Assembly: GCA_944393045.1 (NCBI GenBank)
Contig: CALXYT010000002.1
Location: 62,001-126,000 of the forward strand
Origin: an uncultured Succinivibrionaceae bacterium
GTDB lineage: Bacteria > Pseudomonadota > Gammaproteobacteria > Enterobacterales > Succinivibrionaceae
Reading direction: 5' to 3'
Length of the DNA: 64,000 bases
Shown here: positions 1 to 9,371 of the stretch, piece after piece
Position numbering within the stretch: position 1 is the first letter of the stretch
How the letters are laid out: every line of letters begins with the position of its first letter
Program-made: the position numbers and the translations under genes
The notes under the pieces: model-generated
Databases searched by the model: none
The model's input: the letters and a program-made list of their open reading frames with translations, nothing else
What the model was told of the DNA's origin: nothing

Positions 1-198
1 TGCTCTAAACATCTCACAGCTATGACAGGTGCAATGAGCATCACCACCTTGAGAACATAAGTAATCACGTGCAATTTCATAAGTAAGCTCATTGGTACCA
101 AGTCCTGAGCTACCACAAATAAGTAATGCATGTGATAAACGCCCTTGCGCTTTAATTTTTTGGTAAGCTTGATATGCTTTCTCTAACCAGCTGTGCAT
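1..198 (-). CDS. holB: DNA polymerase III delta' subunit, N-terminal part (runs off window)
   Basis: This is the first 66 residues of a gene that continues beyond position 1. The start ATG is at 198. The protein opens with HSWLEKAYQAYQKIKAQG, followed by SHALLICGSSGLGTNEL, which occupies the place of the degenerate P-loop of E. coli delta'. A cysteine cluster (C..HCTCHSC, about residues 48-62) corresponds to the zinc-binding module of clamp-loader subunits. Delta' is a structural part of the clamp loader that opens the beta sliding clamp. The start overlaps the 3' end of tmk by 16 bases, so translation is probably coupled. The tmk-holB order is widespread in gammaproteobacteria. The fragment is short, but motif and context agree. 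Confidence 0.85.
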   Translation of the reverse strand, partial: MHSWLEKAYQAYQKIKAQGRLSHALLICGSSGLGTNELTYEIARDYLCSQGGDAHCTCHSCEMFRA

Positions 199-821
199 AT
201 AAAACTCCTAAGAGTATTTTCAATGCAAACTTTAACCTCAGCTAAAGGCTTGGAGGCATCAATAACCTTAAGATGCTCCGGATCTTTTTGAGCCTCAGTT
301 AAAAATGAAGATCTAATTCTATTAAAAAACGCAATATCTTCTTTCTCAAAACGATCAAGCTCACCACGCTTTTTAGCTCTGGCAAGCCCAATTTCAGGCG
401 GTAAATCTAAGACTAAAGTTAAATTTGGTCTAAAAGAACCTAAAACAATATTACGAATACTATCAATTAACGATCTATCAATACCTCGTCCTGCACCTTG
501 ATAGGCAATACTTGATAAATCATGTCTATCACCAATTACCACCTTACCACTAGCAATTGCAGGTTCAATCAGGCTCTTTATTAACTGATTACGTGCTGCA
601 TACATAAGTAATAATTCAGTTTTTGGATCCATTTGCTCTTTGCTATCTTCTTTTAAGATAGCACGAATTTTTTCAGCGATTAACGTGCCACCTGGCTCTC
701 TGGTTCTTATAATCTTATCATCACTAAAACCACAACTACTAAAAAACTGCGCAACAGTCTCAACAGCAGTAGTTTTTCCAGCACCTTCACAACCTTCAAT
801 TACAATAAAGAGCCCTGACAT
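183..821 (-). CDS. tmk: Thymidylate kinase
   Basis: This kinase phosphorylates dTMP to dTDP with ATP in the cytoplasm, an essential step of dTTP supply. The 212 residues match the family length. The P-loop GCEGAGKTT lies at about residues 10-18, with TREPGGT following at about 40-46 (the base/phosphate-binding loop). GDRHDLSSIAYQGAGRG at about 97-113 is the DRH motif region, and the LID-like RAKKRGELDRFE sits near residue 150. The gene lies 10 bases after mltG and overlaps holB, so it is the middle gene of an mltG-tmk-holB operon. Nothing unusual was seen. Confidence 0.97.
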   Translation of the reverse strand: MSGLFIVIEGCEGAGKTTAVETVAQFFSSCGFSDDKIIRTREPGGTLIAEKIRAILKEDSKEQMDPKTELLLMYAARNQLIKSLIEPAIASGKVVIGDRHDLSSIAYQGAGRGIDRSLIDSIRNIVLGSFRPNLTLVLDLPPEIGLARAKKRGELDRFEKEDIAFFNRIRSSFLTEAQKDPEHLKVIDASKPLAEVKVCIENTLRSFICTAG

Positions 822-831
822 GATATTTTCC

Positions 832-1902
832 TTATGGTTTTTGTTTATCTTCTTTATCTTGCTTAGTTAATAATGACTTTTTATATGCTTTAACATTTTG
901 GCGATATTTATAGACGGCACGCTGATGTTCTTTAGCACTCTTACTAAAAACATGTCCTTTGCGACTATCAGGGCCTTCTGCCACAAAAAATAAATAATCC
1001 GTTTGCGCAGGATTTAAAGCCGCTATTATCGCCTCTTTACTTGGCATAGCTATTGGGGTTATCGGTAAACCGTCAATCTGATAAGTATTATATGCATTTT
1101 TATCTGCTAAAAAGCTCTTTAAAATCTTGCCTTTATAGCGATCACGCACCCCATAAATCACTGTTGGATCAGTTTGAAGCCTCATGCCTTTATTTAAGCG
1201 ATTAATAAATACTGAAGCGATTATTGGGCGCTCGCCAGCAAGAGCTGATTCTTTCTCAACAATGGAGGCCATAATCAACGCTTCATACTCATTTTTATAA
1301 GGTAAATCTTTTGCTCGATCTATGTACTGCTTGGTTAAAAAATCTTCCATTGCCTTATTAGCTCGTTTGATAAGTGAAATATCATCATCGCCATAGCTAA
1401 AAGTGTAAGTATCAGGCAATAATAACCCCTCTGGATACTGATATTTAGAGTTTAATAATTTGGCAATATCATCATATGTAACATTTGGTGGTAACTTATG
1501 CACTAAATCTTTATTATTAGCAATAACCTCTAAAAAATCCTCAAGCGTACCACCTTCTACTAAGGTAATGTTATAAGACTTTTCTTTTCCGGAGACTAAT
1601 AATGCTAAAACATCTCTTACGCTAAAACCTTCTTTAATTTCATAAGTACCTGTTTTTATTTGCGTTAATTGTTTATTCTTTTTTAACCAATAACGTAAAA
1701 TATAATGATTTACTTTTCTAGTAAATAAATCATTTATCACCTTACCTGCTTTATCCCCAGGCTTAACCTCATATAAAGAAGCTTTACCTATATGCATCGA
1801 TTCAAGGGTAGTAAGTTCTTTATCAACATACTTAACCCCCAAAAAAGCCCCTGCTACTCCAAGTAGCGTTAAAAACACTAAGGTATAGATATATTTTTTC
1901 AT
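832..1902 (-). CDS. mltG: Endolytic murein transglycosylase MltG (YceG-like)
   Basis: MltG is an inner-membrane lytic transglycosylase that cuts nascent glycan strands and is thought to act as a terminator of peptidoglycan polymerisation. The protein is 356 residues. An N-terminal membrane anchor (about residues 4-23) is followed by a LysM-like/YceG region with YPEGLLLPDTYTFSYG. The catalytic segment LIMASIVEKESALAGERP contains the glutamate expected for the family, and LQTDPTVIYG and INGLPI-like TP motifs follow. It is the first gene of the mltG-tmk-holB operon. The ATG is preceded by a purine-rich site. MltG also supports the general picture of a wall-growth gene set in this window (MurJ, UppS). 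Confidence 0.95.
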   Translation of the reverse strand: MKKYIYTLVFLTLLGVAGAFLGVKYVDKELTTLESMHIGKASLYEVKPGDKAGKVINDLFTRKVNHYILRYWLKKNKQLTQIKTGTYEIKEGFSVRDVLALLVSGKEKSYNITLVEGGTLEDFLEVIANNKDLVHKLPPNVTYDDIAKLLNSKYQYPEGLLLPDTYTFSYGDDDISLIKRANKAMEDFLTKQYIDRAKDLPYKNEYEALIMASIVEKESALAGERPIIASVFINRLNKGMRLQTDPTVIYGVRDRYKGKILKSFLADKNAYNTYQIDGLPITPIAMPSKEAIIAALNPAQTDYLFFVAEGPDSRKGHVFSKSAKEHQRAVYKYRQNVKAYKKSLLTKQDKEDKQKP

Positions 1903-2001
1903 ATCCGCTCTTTCTTATAATAAATTGTAATTATCAGTATTATCCAATAGCCTACCTATTATGCCATAAAGGATAATATAGATAAATCTAAATTACTTTA
2001 A

Positions 2002-2231
2002 TGCTTTATACTTTTAGTGTTGACAGAATCAGTTTTTTCTTCCGAAGATACTTATAATCACGCAATAACTAAGCTTTTTGATGCAAAAAAATTACGATTA
2101 GAGTAAAATATTACTGTTTTAATAAACCTAAAACTAAAAAATTTAATGCTATAAAGCTTCCAAGTAATGAAGTAAAACTTATTTACCCTTTCTTACCTGG
2201 AATAATTGACAAGCATAAAATATTACATTGA
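2002..2231 (+). pseudogene. Remnant of a small secreted-protein gene (or a -1 frameshift gene)
   Basis: Two reading frames with protein-like composition join at a run of seven A (2085-2091). Frame one begins after a TAA at 1999 and reads CFILLVLTESVFSSED, which resembles the hydrophobic core and cleavage site of a signal peptide, then TYNHAITKLFDAKK. A slip of one base back at A AAA AAA continues as ITIRVKYYCFNKPKTKK and then LPSNEVKLIYPFLPGI, ending at TGA 2229-2231. In frame one itself the reading stops at TAA 2104. The upstream frame has an in-frame TAA and no obvious start, which favours a decayed gene. The heptamer fits the X XXY YYZ slippery pattern, so programmed slippage is the alternative. 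No family was recognised. Confidence 0.35.
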
Positions 2232-2234
2232 TAG
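2206..2234 (+). promoter_or_regulatory. Candidate sigma-70 promoter of valS
   Basis: A perfect -35 hexamer TTGACA at 2206-2211 is followed after 16-17 bases by TTGATA/TGATAG (about 2228-2234). The -10 is a poor match. The region just downstream is a 6-bp inverted repeat, GATAGC-CCAA-GCTATC (2230-2245), overlapping the -10 and expected start. It could form a hairpin at the 5' end of the valS leader or be an operator. The leader to the valS ATG would be about 85 bases. Confidence 0.4.
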
Positions 2235-2324
2235 CCCAAGCTATCACCCCTTCCTAAGAATTTCTAAAACGGGCTTTTGAAACAATCACAAGTCCTGTTA
2301 GTTTGTTTATACAAGAAGACAACA

Positions 2325-5195
2325 ATGGAAAAAACGTATAATCCTGGTGCCATTGAACAGGCACTTTATAAAGTGTGGGAAGAAAAAGGTTTTTTTAAAC
2401 CTAATATGGATGCATCAAAGCCATCATATTGCATATGTTTACCACCACCAAATGTTACTGGTTCTTTACATATGGGCCACGCTTTTCAGCAAACTATTAT
2501 GGATATCTTAATTAGATACCATCGTATGTCAGGTGATAATACTTTATGGCAGGCAGGTACTGACCATGCTGGTATTGCCACTCAAATGGTTGTTGAAAGA
2601 AAGATTGCTGCCGAAGAAGGTAAAACTAGACACGATTACGGTCGTGAAGCTTTTGTGAGTAAAATTTGGCAATGGAAAGAGCAATCAGGTGGCACTATCA
2701 CCAAACAAATGCGCCGATTAGGAACAAGCGTAGACTGGGACAGAGAACGCTTTACTATGGACGCAGGGTTATCAAATGCCGTTCAAGAAGTTTTTATTCG
2801 TTTATACGAGGAAGATTTAATTTATCGTGGTAAACGTTTAGTTAACTGGGATCCAAAGCTGCGCACAGCTATTAGTGACCTTGAAGTTGAAAATAAAGAA
2901 ATCAAGGGACATATGTGGCATATTCGTTATATGCTGGCTGATGGTAAAAAGACCGCTGATGGGAAAGACTACCTTGTAGTAGCAACTACTCGTCCTGAAA
3001 CACTCCTGGGCGATACTGCAGTAGCCGTAAACGCAGAAGATCCTCGCTATAAAGATTTAATCGGCGCTAAACTTATTCTTCCTTTAGTAAACCGTTTAAT
3101 TCCTATCGTAGGTGATGAACACGCCGATATGACCAAAGGAACAGGCTGTGTAAAGATCACCCCAGCTCATGACTTTAACGATAATGAAGTAGGTAAGAGA
3201 CACTCATTACCAATGATCAATGTCCTTACAGATGATGCTTGTATTAGAGATAAGGCTCAGGTATTTAATACTAACGGCGAAGAATCTGATGTTTACGATG
3301 CAACTTTACCTGCTAAATATTGTGGCTTAGACCGCTATAAAGCTCGTGATGAAATTGTAAAAGACCTAGATAGTCTTGGTTTATTAGAAAAAATTGAAGA
3401 TCACGTGTTAATGCAGCCATATGGTGACCGTGGTGGCGTACCTATTGAACCTATGCTTACCGACCAATGGTATGTACGTGCTGGTATTTTAGCAAAACCT
3501 GCTATTAAGGCCGTAGAAGATGGAGAAATTCAATTTGTACCAAAGCAATATGAAAACATGTACTTCTCCTGGATGCGAGATATTCAAGATTGGTGTATTT
3601 CACGTCAGCTTTGGTGGGGGCATAGAATTCCTGCTTGGTATGATGCTAATGGTAAGGTTTATGTAGCTCATAATGAACAAGAGGTTCGTAGTAAATACCA
3701 TTTATCTGATGATATAACTCTTACCCAAGATAACGATGTACTTGATACTTGGTTCTCTTCCGGTCTTTGGACTTTCTCAACTTTAGGGTGGCCTGATCAA
3801 ACTAAAGAATTAGCTATGTTCCATCCTACTGATGTCTTAGTAACTGGCTTTGATATTATCTTCTTCTGGGTTGCTAGAATGATAATGCTTACCATGCACT
3901 TTATTAAAGATGAAAATGGCAAGCCTCAAGTTCCGTTTAAGACAGTATATGTGACTGGTCTGATTCGTGATGAAGAAGGACAGAAGATGAGTAAATCTAA
4001 AGGCAATGTAATCGATCCATTAGATATGATCGATGGTATTACCTTAGAAGGTTTACTTGCAAAACGTACTGGCAATATGATGCAACCTCAGCTTGCAGAA
4101 AAAATTGCTAAACGTACTAAGAAACAATTCCCTAATGGTATTGAATCTCATGGTACCGATGCTTTACGCTTTACCTTAACTGCTCTTGCCTCAACAGGTC
4201 GTGATATCAATTGGGATATGAAGCGTTTAGAAGGTTACAGAAACTTCTGTAATAAGCTTTGGAATGCCAGCCGTTATGCTCTTATGAATGCTGAAGGAAA
4301 AGAGTTATATCGCCCTAATAAGGAAGATTACACCATTGCCGACAGATATATTCGTGCCAAACTTGCCTTATGCATTAAAGATGTAAAACAAGCTTTTGCT
4401 AATTACCGTTTTGACTTAGCAGCCAATGCGTTATATGAATTTATCTGGAATGAACTTTGCGACTGGTATATCGAATTAACCAAGCCTGTATTATGGGATA
4501 AAAACCAAACAGCGACATTTGGTACACCTGCTCAGCGTAATGCAACAGTCTATAACTTACTTGAAGTATTAGAAGTAGCTTTACGTTTAGCCCATCCTAT
4601 CATGCCATTTATCACAGAGGAAATCTATAAGGCAGTAGCTCCACTTGTTACCAATTACCAAGATGGTGATTCTATTATGCTTAAGGACTACCCTGCTGAG
4701 AATGACTATGAGGTAGATGAAGAAGCCTTAACTCAAATAAACTATATTAAAGAGTTTATTATCGCTATTAGAAACATTAGAGCTGAAAAGAATATTGCTC
4801 CTTCTGTTAAGCTTGATGCTATTATTCGTGGCGATAAGGCAGAAGCTGAGATCATTACCTCAAATCTTGACTTTGTAAAAGCTATTGCTAAGGTTAATGG
4901 CGTAGAAAGCAAGTCTGGAGAAGTTCCTCCTTCTATTGCTAAACTTGTTGGTAACTCTGAGGTACTTATACCTATGGCAGGGTTTATCAAGAAAGATGAA
5001 GAATTAGCTCGCTTAGCAAAAGAAATTGCCAAGATTCAGGCAGAAATTGATAAGGTAAATAATAAGCTCTCAAATGAAAGCTTTACTGCTAAAGCTCCAG
5101 CAAATGTTATCAAAACTGAGAAATCTCGTTTAATATCTTTCAACCAAAGCATGAAGAAACTGCTCGAGCAGCAGGAAGTAATAAGCAAGCTTTAA
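2325..5195 (+). CDS. valS: Valyl-tRNA synthetase
   Basis: ValS is a class I synthetase that charges tRNA-Val, with an editing domain that clears mischarged threonine. From the chosen ATG at 2325 the protein has 956 residues, close to the E. coli length (951). An upstream in-frame ATG at 2277 would add 16 unrelated residues, whereas AGAAG sits 8 bases before 2325. [15 protein letters not shown] (HIGH motif) is near residue 40, [11 protein letters not shown] and the CP1 editing domain are at about 220-340, [10 protein letters not shown] (KMSKS) is near 560, and the C-terminal coiled-coil arm ([22 protein letters not shown]) is at the end. The gene is alone on the plus strand. The usual gammaproteobacterial partners pepA and holC are not next to it. 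Confidence 0.98.
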   Translation: MEKTYNPGAIEQALYKVWEEKGFFKPNMDASKPSYCICLPPPNVTGSLHMGHAFQQTIMDILIRYHRMSGDNTLWQAGTDHAGIATQMVVERKIAAEEGKTRHDYGREAFVSKIWQWKEQSGGTITKQMRRLGTSVDWDRERFTMDAGLSNAVQEVFIRLYEEDLIYRGKRLVNWDPKLRTAISDLEVENKEIKGHMWHIRYMLADGKKTADGKDYLVVATTRPETLLGDTAVAVNAEDPRYKDLIGAKLILPLVNRLIPIVGDEHADMTKGTGCVKITPAHDFNDNEVGKRHSLPMINVLTDDACIRDKAQVFNTNGEESDVYDATLPAKYCGLDRYKARDEIVKDLDSLGLLEKIEDHVLMQPYGDRGGVPIEPMLTDQWYVRAGILAKPAIKAVEDGEIQFVPKQYENMYFSWMRDIQDWCISRQLWWGHRIPAWYDANGKVYVAHNEQEVRSKYHLSDDITLTQDNDVLDTWFSSGLWTFSTLGWPDQTKELAMFHPTDVLVTGFDIIFFWVARMIMLTMHFIKDENGKPQVPFKTVYVTGLIRDEEGQKMSKSKGNVIDPLDMIDGITLEGLLAKRTGNMMQPQLAEKIAKRTKKQFPNGIESHGTDALRFTLTALASTGRDINWDMKRLEGYRNFCNKLWNASRYALMNAEGKELYRPNKEDYTIADRYIRAKLALCIKDVKQAFANYRFDLAANALYEFIWNELCDWYIELTKPVLWDKNQTATFGTPAQRNATVYNLLEVLEVALRLAHPIMPFITEEIYKAVAPLVTNYQDGDSIMLKDYPAENDYEVDEEALTQINYIKEFIIAIRNIRAEKNIAPSVKLDAIIRGDKAEAEIITSNLDFVKAIAKVNGVESKSGEVPPSIAKLVGNSEVLIPMAGFIKKDEELARLAKEIAKIQAEIDKVNNKLSNESFTAKAPANVIKTEKSRLISFNQSMKKLLEQQEVISKL

Positions 5196-5218
5196 GAAAA
5201 AACTTTTAAGCATGTAAA

Positions 5219-5247
5219 AACCTAAGATAATCATCTTAGGTTTTTTT
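5219..5247. terminator. Bidirectional intrinsic terminator between valS and rpoN
   Basis: A perfect 10-bp stem, AACCTAAGAT / ATCTTAGGTT, with a 4-base loop is followed by a T run on the plus strand (to 5247) and by a shorter T run on the minus strand. It lies between the convergent 3' ends of valS and rpoN, so it can serve both. Confidence 0.9.
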
Positions 5248-5297
5248 ATTTGTTTATGCTCTTTTGCTAGCAAATCATTTATATTACTAGCAATCTT

Positions 5298-6905
5298 TTA
5301 GCCTACGATATTCTTTCTTTGACTTGAAGATGGAATATTAAGTGAGTCACGGTATTTAGCCACTGTTCTTCTTGCAACAATAATCCCTTTTTCTTTTAAA
5401 AGATCAGAGAGCTGACTATCGCTTAATGGCTTCATAGGATCCTCTTTGCTAACTAATTCCTTAATTAACGCTCTAATAGCAGTTGAGGAGAACTCACCAC
5501 CCTGATCAGTATTTACATGACTGGAGAAGAAATACTTTAACTCAAAAGTTCCTCTTGGAGTATAAAGATATTTTTCAGTGGTAACTCTTGAGATAGTTGA
5601 TTCGTGCATTCCTACTTGGTCTGCCACATCATTTAGCACCATAGGCTTCATGGCAAGCTCCCCTTTTTCAAAGAAGTCTTGCTGCTCAGCGACAATGCAA
5701 CGGGCTACTTTTAATAAAGTTTCATTGCGTTTATTTAAACTTAAGATAAACCAATTAGCTTCTTGTAATCTTGTTTTAATAAACTGGGCATCACCTGCAT
5801 TTTTAGCGTTCAGGCAAAGATTACTATAAGTTTCATTAATTTGTAATTTTGGAACTGCTTCAGGATTAAGATCGGCAACCCACTTGCCATCACGCTTAAA
5901 TACTATTACATCAGGAATAATAAACTCACTTTTTTCATGTTTAATGCAATTACCAGGTCTTGGTTCAAGTGAGGTTATAACCTTAACAGCTTTCTTAAGG
6001 GTATCTTCCCTAACATTAAGCTTACGTAATAAAGCACGATAATCTTTATTACCTAATAACTCCAAATAGTTATCAATAATTGTCATTGCTAATTTATTAA
6101 CAGGATCATTTAGGTCAAATTGCCTTAACTGAATTTGTAATGATTCCTGTACATTACGGCTAGCAACACCAACCGGATCAAAATGCTGCACAAGCTTAAG
6201 AACAGCCTCAATTTCATCTAATTCTGTTTCAGGATATTCTAAAATAACAGCTTTTAAGATATCATCTAGCGATTCAGTTAAATAGCCAGAATCATCTATC
6301 CCATCAATTATCGCCTCGGCAATAAAGTTATCTTTATCTGTAACATGCGTTAAATTTAATTGCCATAATAAGTAATCTTTTAGCTCCCAGGAGGTCTCTC
6401 CTTGATACATCTCGCTATCACCATCAAAAGCTTTACCAGCAATAGCAGTTGATGCGGAATATGAATCCTTCCAGGACTCAGCATTACTTGATTTATCAGG
6501 CATTTCACTATTAGGCAATCTATCAGGAGCAACTTGCGATAAGAAATCAGGAGTATCAGCTGTATACTTTTCTCCTTCTAAAGGTGAAGGGTCACAAGAT
6601 GCTTCCTCGCTACCTTGATATGGAGCATCATCTTGCGAAATAGTGCGATCATTATTGAAAGGATTGAAATCATCATCTGCTCTTTCAGCAAACTGTTCAC
6701 GTTCAGCCATAGCATCTAGAGATTCTAAATTATCGCTCTTAGAAGATTCATCAATCTCTAACAGGGGGTTCTTTTCAAGATTCTCCTGAATTTCAAGCTG
6801 TAATTCTTGAGTTGATAGCTGTAGCAGTCTAATAGCCTGCTGAAGCTGTGGCGTCATGTTTATAGTCTGGACATTTGCTTGACGAATATTAAGTGATGTT
6901 TTCAT
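5298..6905 (-). CDS. rpoN: RNA polymerase sigma-54 factor
   Basis: Sigma-54 directs core RNA polymerase to -24/-12 promoters and needs AAA+ activators. The protein is 535 residues. It has the N-terminal glutamine/leucine-rich activator-interaction region (about 1-55: MTPQLQQAIRLLQLSTQELQLEI), an acidic low-complexity region II (about 60-170), a core-binding domain, and a helix-turn-helix (VADQVGMHESTISRVT). The signature RpoN box ARRTVAKYR lies near the C-terminus. It is the last gene of the kdsD-kdsC-lptC-lptA-lptB-rpoN operon. The usual downstream genes hpf, ptsN and rapZ are absent, because convergent valS follows. No sigma-54 activator gene is in the window, although T6SS loci often use one. 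Confidence 0.97.
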   Translation of the reverse strand: MKTSLNIRQANVQTINMTPQLQQAIRLLQLSTQELQLEIQENLEKNPLLEIDESSKSDNLESLDAMAEREQFAERADDDFNPFNNDRTISQDDAPYQGSEEASCDPSPLEGEKYTADTPDFLSQVAPDRLPNSEMPDKSSNAESWKDSYSASTAIAGKAFDGDSEMYQGETSWELKDYLLWQLNLTHVTDKDNFIAEAIIDGIDDSGYLTESLDDILKAVILEYPETELDEIEAVLKLVQHFDPVGVASRNVQESLQIQLRQFDLNDPVNKLAMTIIDNYLELLGNKDYRALLRKLNVREDTLKKAVKVITSLEPRPGNCIKHEKSEFIIPDVIVFKRDGKWVADLNPEAVPKLQINETYSNLCLNAKNAGDAQFIKTRLQEANWFILSLNKRNETLLKVARCIVAEQQDFFEKGELAMKPMVLNDVADQVGMHESTISRVTTEKYLYTPRGTFELKYFFSSHVNTDQGGEFSSTAIRALIKELVSKEDPMKPLSDSQLSDLLKEKGIIVARRTVAKYRDSLNIPSSSQRKNIVG

Positions 6906-6931
6906 ATAAAGTCCTTAGCGATAGTTACTAA

Positions 6932-7660
6932 CTAAAGCGCAAAATTTTCGCCTAAGTAAACCTTCTTTACCAGTTCATTAGATAGTATATCATCAGGGGA
7001 GCCGTACGCTATCATATTACCTTGATTTACAATATAAGCTCGTTCACATACATCTAATGTTTCACGAACATTATGATCAGTAATTAATACCCCTATTCCT
7101 CTGTTTCTTAACTGCTCAATAATACCCTTAATATCTCCAACACTTATTGGATCTACACCTGCAAAAGGTTCATCGAGTAAAATAAACATAGGATCAGCTG
7201 CCAGAGCACGAGCAATTTCCACTCTTCTGCGCTCACCACCTGATAAGCTCATCCCGGTATTATTAGCAATATGCTCAATCTTGAATTCCTCTAAGAGAGC
7301 CGTCATACGTAAATATCTTTCACGTCTTGAGGTAATTTTTTTATTTAGCTCTAAGGCTCCGAGTAAGTTCTGTTTTACTGTAAGCTTACGCCAAATACTA
7401 GCCTCTTGTGGTAAATAACCCAGGCCATATAAAGCTCTTTGATCCATAGGCTTATGAGTAATTTCAGTATCATCAATAAAAACTTGCCCACCACCAACTT
7501 TTATAATGCCGACAATCATATAAAAGGAGGTTGTTTTACCTGCCCCATTAGGTCCAAGTAATCCAACTATTTCACCAGTCTTAACACTGATGCTTACATC
7601 ATTAACTACCACACGAGATTTAAATTGCTTAAATAAATGTTCTGCTTTAAGTTCAGCCAT
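6932..7660 (-). CDS. lptB: LPS export ABC transporter ATPase LptB
   Basis: LptB is the cytoplasmic ATPase of the LptB2FGC complex that extracts LPS from the inner membrane and pushes it across the periplasm. The 242 residues are family length. Walker [10 protein letters not shown] is at about 36-44, the Q-loop lies in [15 protein letters not shown], the signature is [10 protein letters not shown] (about 139-148), Walker B/D-loop is [13 protein letters not shown], and the switch histidine is in [10 protein letters not shown]. It sits between lptA and rpoN, as in E. coli. Confidence 0.97.
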   Translation of the reverse strand: MAELKAEHLFKQFKSRVVVNDVSISVKTGEIVGLLGPNGAGKTTSFYMIVGIIKVGGGQVFIDDTEITHKPMDQRALYGLGYLPQEASIWRKLTVKQNLLGALELNKKITSRRERYLRMTALLEEFKIEHIANNTGMSLSGGERRRVEIARALAADPMFILLDEPFAGVDPISVGDIKGIIEQLRNRGIGVLITDHNVRETLDVCERAYIVNQGNMIAYGSPDDILSNELVKKVYLGENFAL

Positions 7661-7674
7661 ATTAACAACTACTT

Positions 7675-8229
7675 TTACTTTTTATTAGATTTGCCACTTT
7701 GTTGTTTATTTGCATTAATTTGATTAGTTAATTCACTTGGAATAAATACTGTTGTTACACGCTTATTGGACTTACCACCAAGAGCTTCCATTTTCTCAGT
7801 TGCCACATTATAAATAATCTTTTCACCCTTTAAACTAGAGTTCTCCTGTTTAATTTCAGCATTCTTTTCCAAAGTTATAATCTGTCTAACAGGATCATAG
7901 GAAATATATAATCCCTGGGCTTTTACAGGCTTACCACTTTCCATAACTTGTACATAAGTTGCAGGAGTTCCTGATGCTTTAAGATCCTTAATTTGCCCGT
8001 TTTTTCCTCTAAAAATTTCCACTTTATTAGCAGTAATCTTAATAGTACCTTGTGTTATTACAACATTATCAATAAAGGTAATCTTGTCTTTATCAAGCTC
8101 CGCTGTCTGTTTATCAGATTCCACCACCACAGGTTTGGAGTAATCACTTTCAAGAGCAAAAGAGGAAGAATTAAGCAAGAATAATGTGGTAATAATACTA
8201 TTTCTTAAAAGTGCCTGAATATTTAGCAT
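7675..8229 (-). CDS. lptA: LPS periplasmic bridge protein LptA
   Basis: LptA polymerises into the beta-jellyroll bridge that carries LPS from LptC to LptD. From the ATG at 8229 the protein has 184 residues and a signal peptide ([14 protein letters not shown]). An OstA-like domain follows ([20 protein letters not shown], then [23 protein letters not shown]). A second ATG at 8241 is possible, but GAGGA at 8235-8239 is ideally placed (5 bases) for 8229 and overlaps the other start. The gene overlaps the 3' end of lptC by 32 bases. The C-terminus is lysine-rich ([10 protein letters not shown]). Confidence 0.92.
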   Translation of the reverse strand: MLNIQALLRNSIITTLFLLNSSSFALESDYSKPVVVESDKQTAELDKDKITFIDNVVITQGTIKITANKVEIFRGKNGQIKDLKASGTPATYVQVMESGKPVKAQGLYISYDPVRQIITLEKNAEIKQENSSLKGEKIIYNVATEKMEALGGKSNKRVTTVFIPSELTNQINANKQQSGKSNKK

Positions 8230-8794
8230 GACAATCCTCATTTAATGTAAAATTTCTTGTTTTAGTATTACCACTAAAACCAACACCTGTATTAATAAAA
8301 TCTTGACCAATCATCGTAACGCGATCTGGTGTTCTAACATCATTAGTAGTTAAATCAAATTCTAAAAAATCAGATAGAACCTCATGAACTAAAGCAAGTT
8401 TATTAGAATTTGTAAGCTTTACATTACCACTTAACATAACATTATCATCATTATTGATAATACCACTGTCAGCAGTCATGCGCCAAAATTCTCCCTCACC
8501 AGATGCGACCTCTTTTAAGGAGGTGTTTTCTTGATCTAATTGCGGAAAATATTTTACATCAGGCTTAACTAATTGCATAAGCTCAACATTACGGTAATAT
8601 TCCACATTTTCAGCATTAACCACTTGATATAAATTACCATCAGCATTATAGACATAAGAGGTAAAACCTTCTGCCACAAATGTTGGCTTAGCCTCGAGTA
8701 TACTATTCTCTATATTGCGATCTACTTGAGTAGACCAATGGTAAAAAAGATAGGCAGCGGCAAAAAGTGATATAAAAAAAACAGCTTTAATCAT
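8198..8794 (-). CDS. lptC: LPS export protein LptC
   Basis: LptC is the bitopic inner-membrane protein that joins LptB2FG to LptA. The 198 residues are close to the E. coli 191. A single N-terminal membrane helix (VFFISLFAAAYLFYHW) is followed by a periplasmic OstA-like fold with GEGEFWRMTADSGIINNDDNVMLSGNV. Its ATG overlaps the stop of kdsC by one base and its end overlaps lptA, which is consistent with tight translational coupling. Sequence similarity in this family is low, so operon position carries part of the weight. Confidence 0.92.
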   Translation of the reverse strand: MIKAVFFISLFAAAYLFYHWSTQVDRNIENSILEAKPTFVAEGFTSYVYNADGNLYQVVNAENVEYYRNVELMQLVKPDVKYFPQLDQENTSLKEVASGEGEFWRMTADSGIINNDDNVMLSGNVKLTNSNKLALVHEVLSDFLEFDLTTNDVRTPDRVTMIGQDFINTGVGFSGNTKTRNFTLNEDCHAKYSGTFKK

Positions 8795-9369
8795 TATATG
8801 CTTGCTCCAAAGTTTGCAAGTTTACCATTTATCCAAAGTAGTAAATCACATACTTCTCTTACTGCACCTTTACCACCTGGATAGTGACAAATATAATCGG
8901 CGCTTTGTAATACAAAAGGATGGGCATCTAATGGTGCGATACTTAACCCCGCTTCTTTAAAAACCGGAATATCAATAACATCATCACCAATGTAGGCTAC
9001 GTTTTTAGTAGTTAATCCTAAATCACTTACAATCTTATGCATATAAGGAACTTTATTTGTTACCCCTTGATATATATGCTTAGAACCTAAACTTTTTAAG
9101 CGATTTTCGACTATTTGTGAAGCTCTACCTGTTATTACCCCAAATTCAATGCCAGCATACTTAGAAATTGCGACAATACCAGCCCCGTCACGCACATTAA
9201 AGCTTTTTATTTCATCACCAGAATTTGTTAAATAAATAAAACCATCGCTTAACACCCCATCAACATCGCTAATAAAGAGCTTAATATCTTTGAGTTTTGC
9301 AAGTAACTCATCTGTTATTGGTCCATATGGTGAAAATTTATCAGCAATAAAAGTTTGGTCATTTGACAT
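8794..9369 (-). CDS. kdsC: 3-deoxy-D-manno-octulosonate 8-phosphate phosphatase
   Basis: KdsC is a C0-type HAD phosphatase that removes phosphate from Kdo-8-P, giving free Kdo for the LPS inner core. The 191 residues are family length. Motif I is FISDVDGVLSDG (nucleophile and acid/base aspartates, about 33-44), NVRDGAGI follows, motif II is ITGRAS, and motif IV is YIGDDVIDIPVF. It is the second gene of the operon after kdsD, whose stop region immediately precedes it. Confidence 0.96.
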   Translation of the reverse strand: MSNDQTFIADKFSPYGPITDELLAKLKDIKLFISDVDGVLSDGFIYLTNSGDEIKSFNVRDGAGIVAISKYAGIEFGVITGRASQIVENRLKSLGSKHIYQGVTNKVPYMHKIVSDLGLTTKNVAYIGDDVIDIPVFKEAGLSIAPLDAHPFVLQSADYICHYPGGKGAVREVCDLLLWINGKLANFGASI

Positions 9370-9371
9370 AA

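Noticed and set aside
2277..2324. 16-residue N-terminal extension of ValS
   Set aside because: The residues do not fit the family, and the ATG at 2325 has a suitable ribosome site and gives the usual length.
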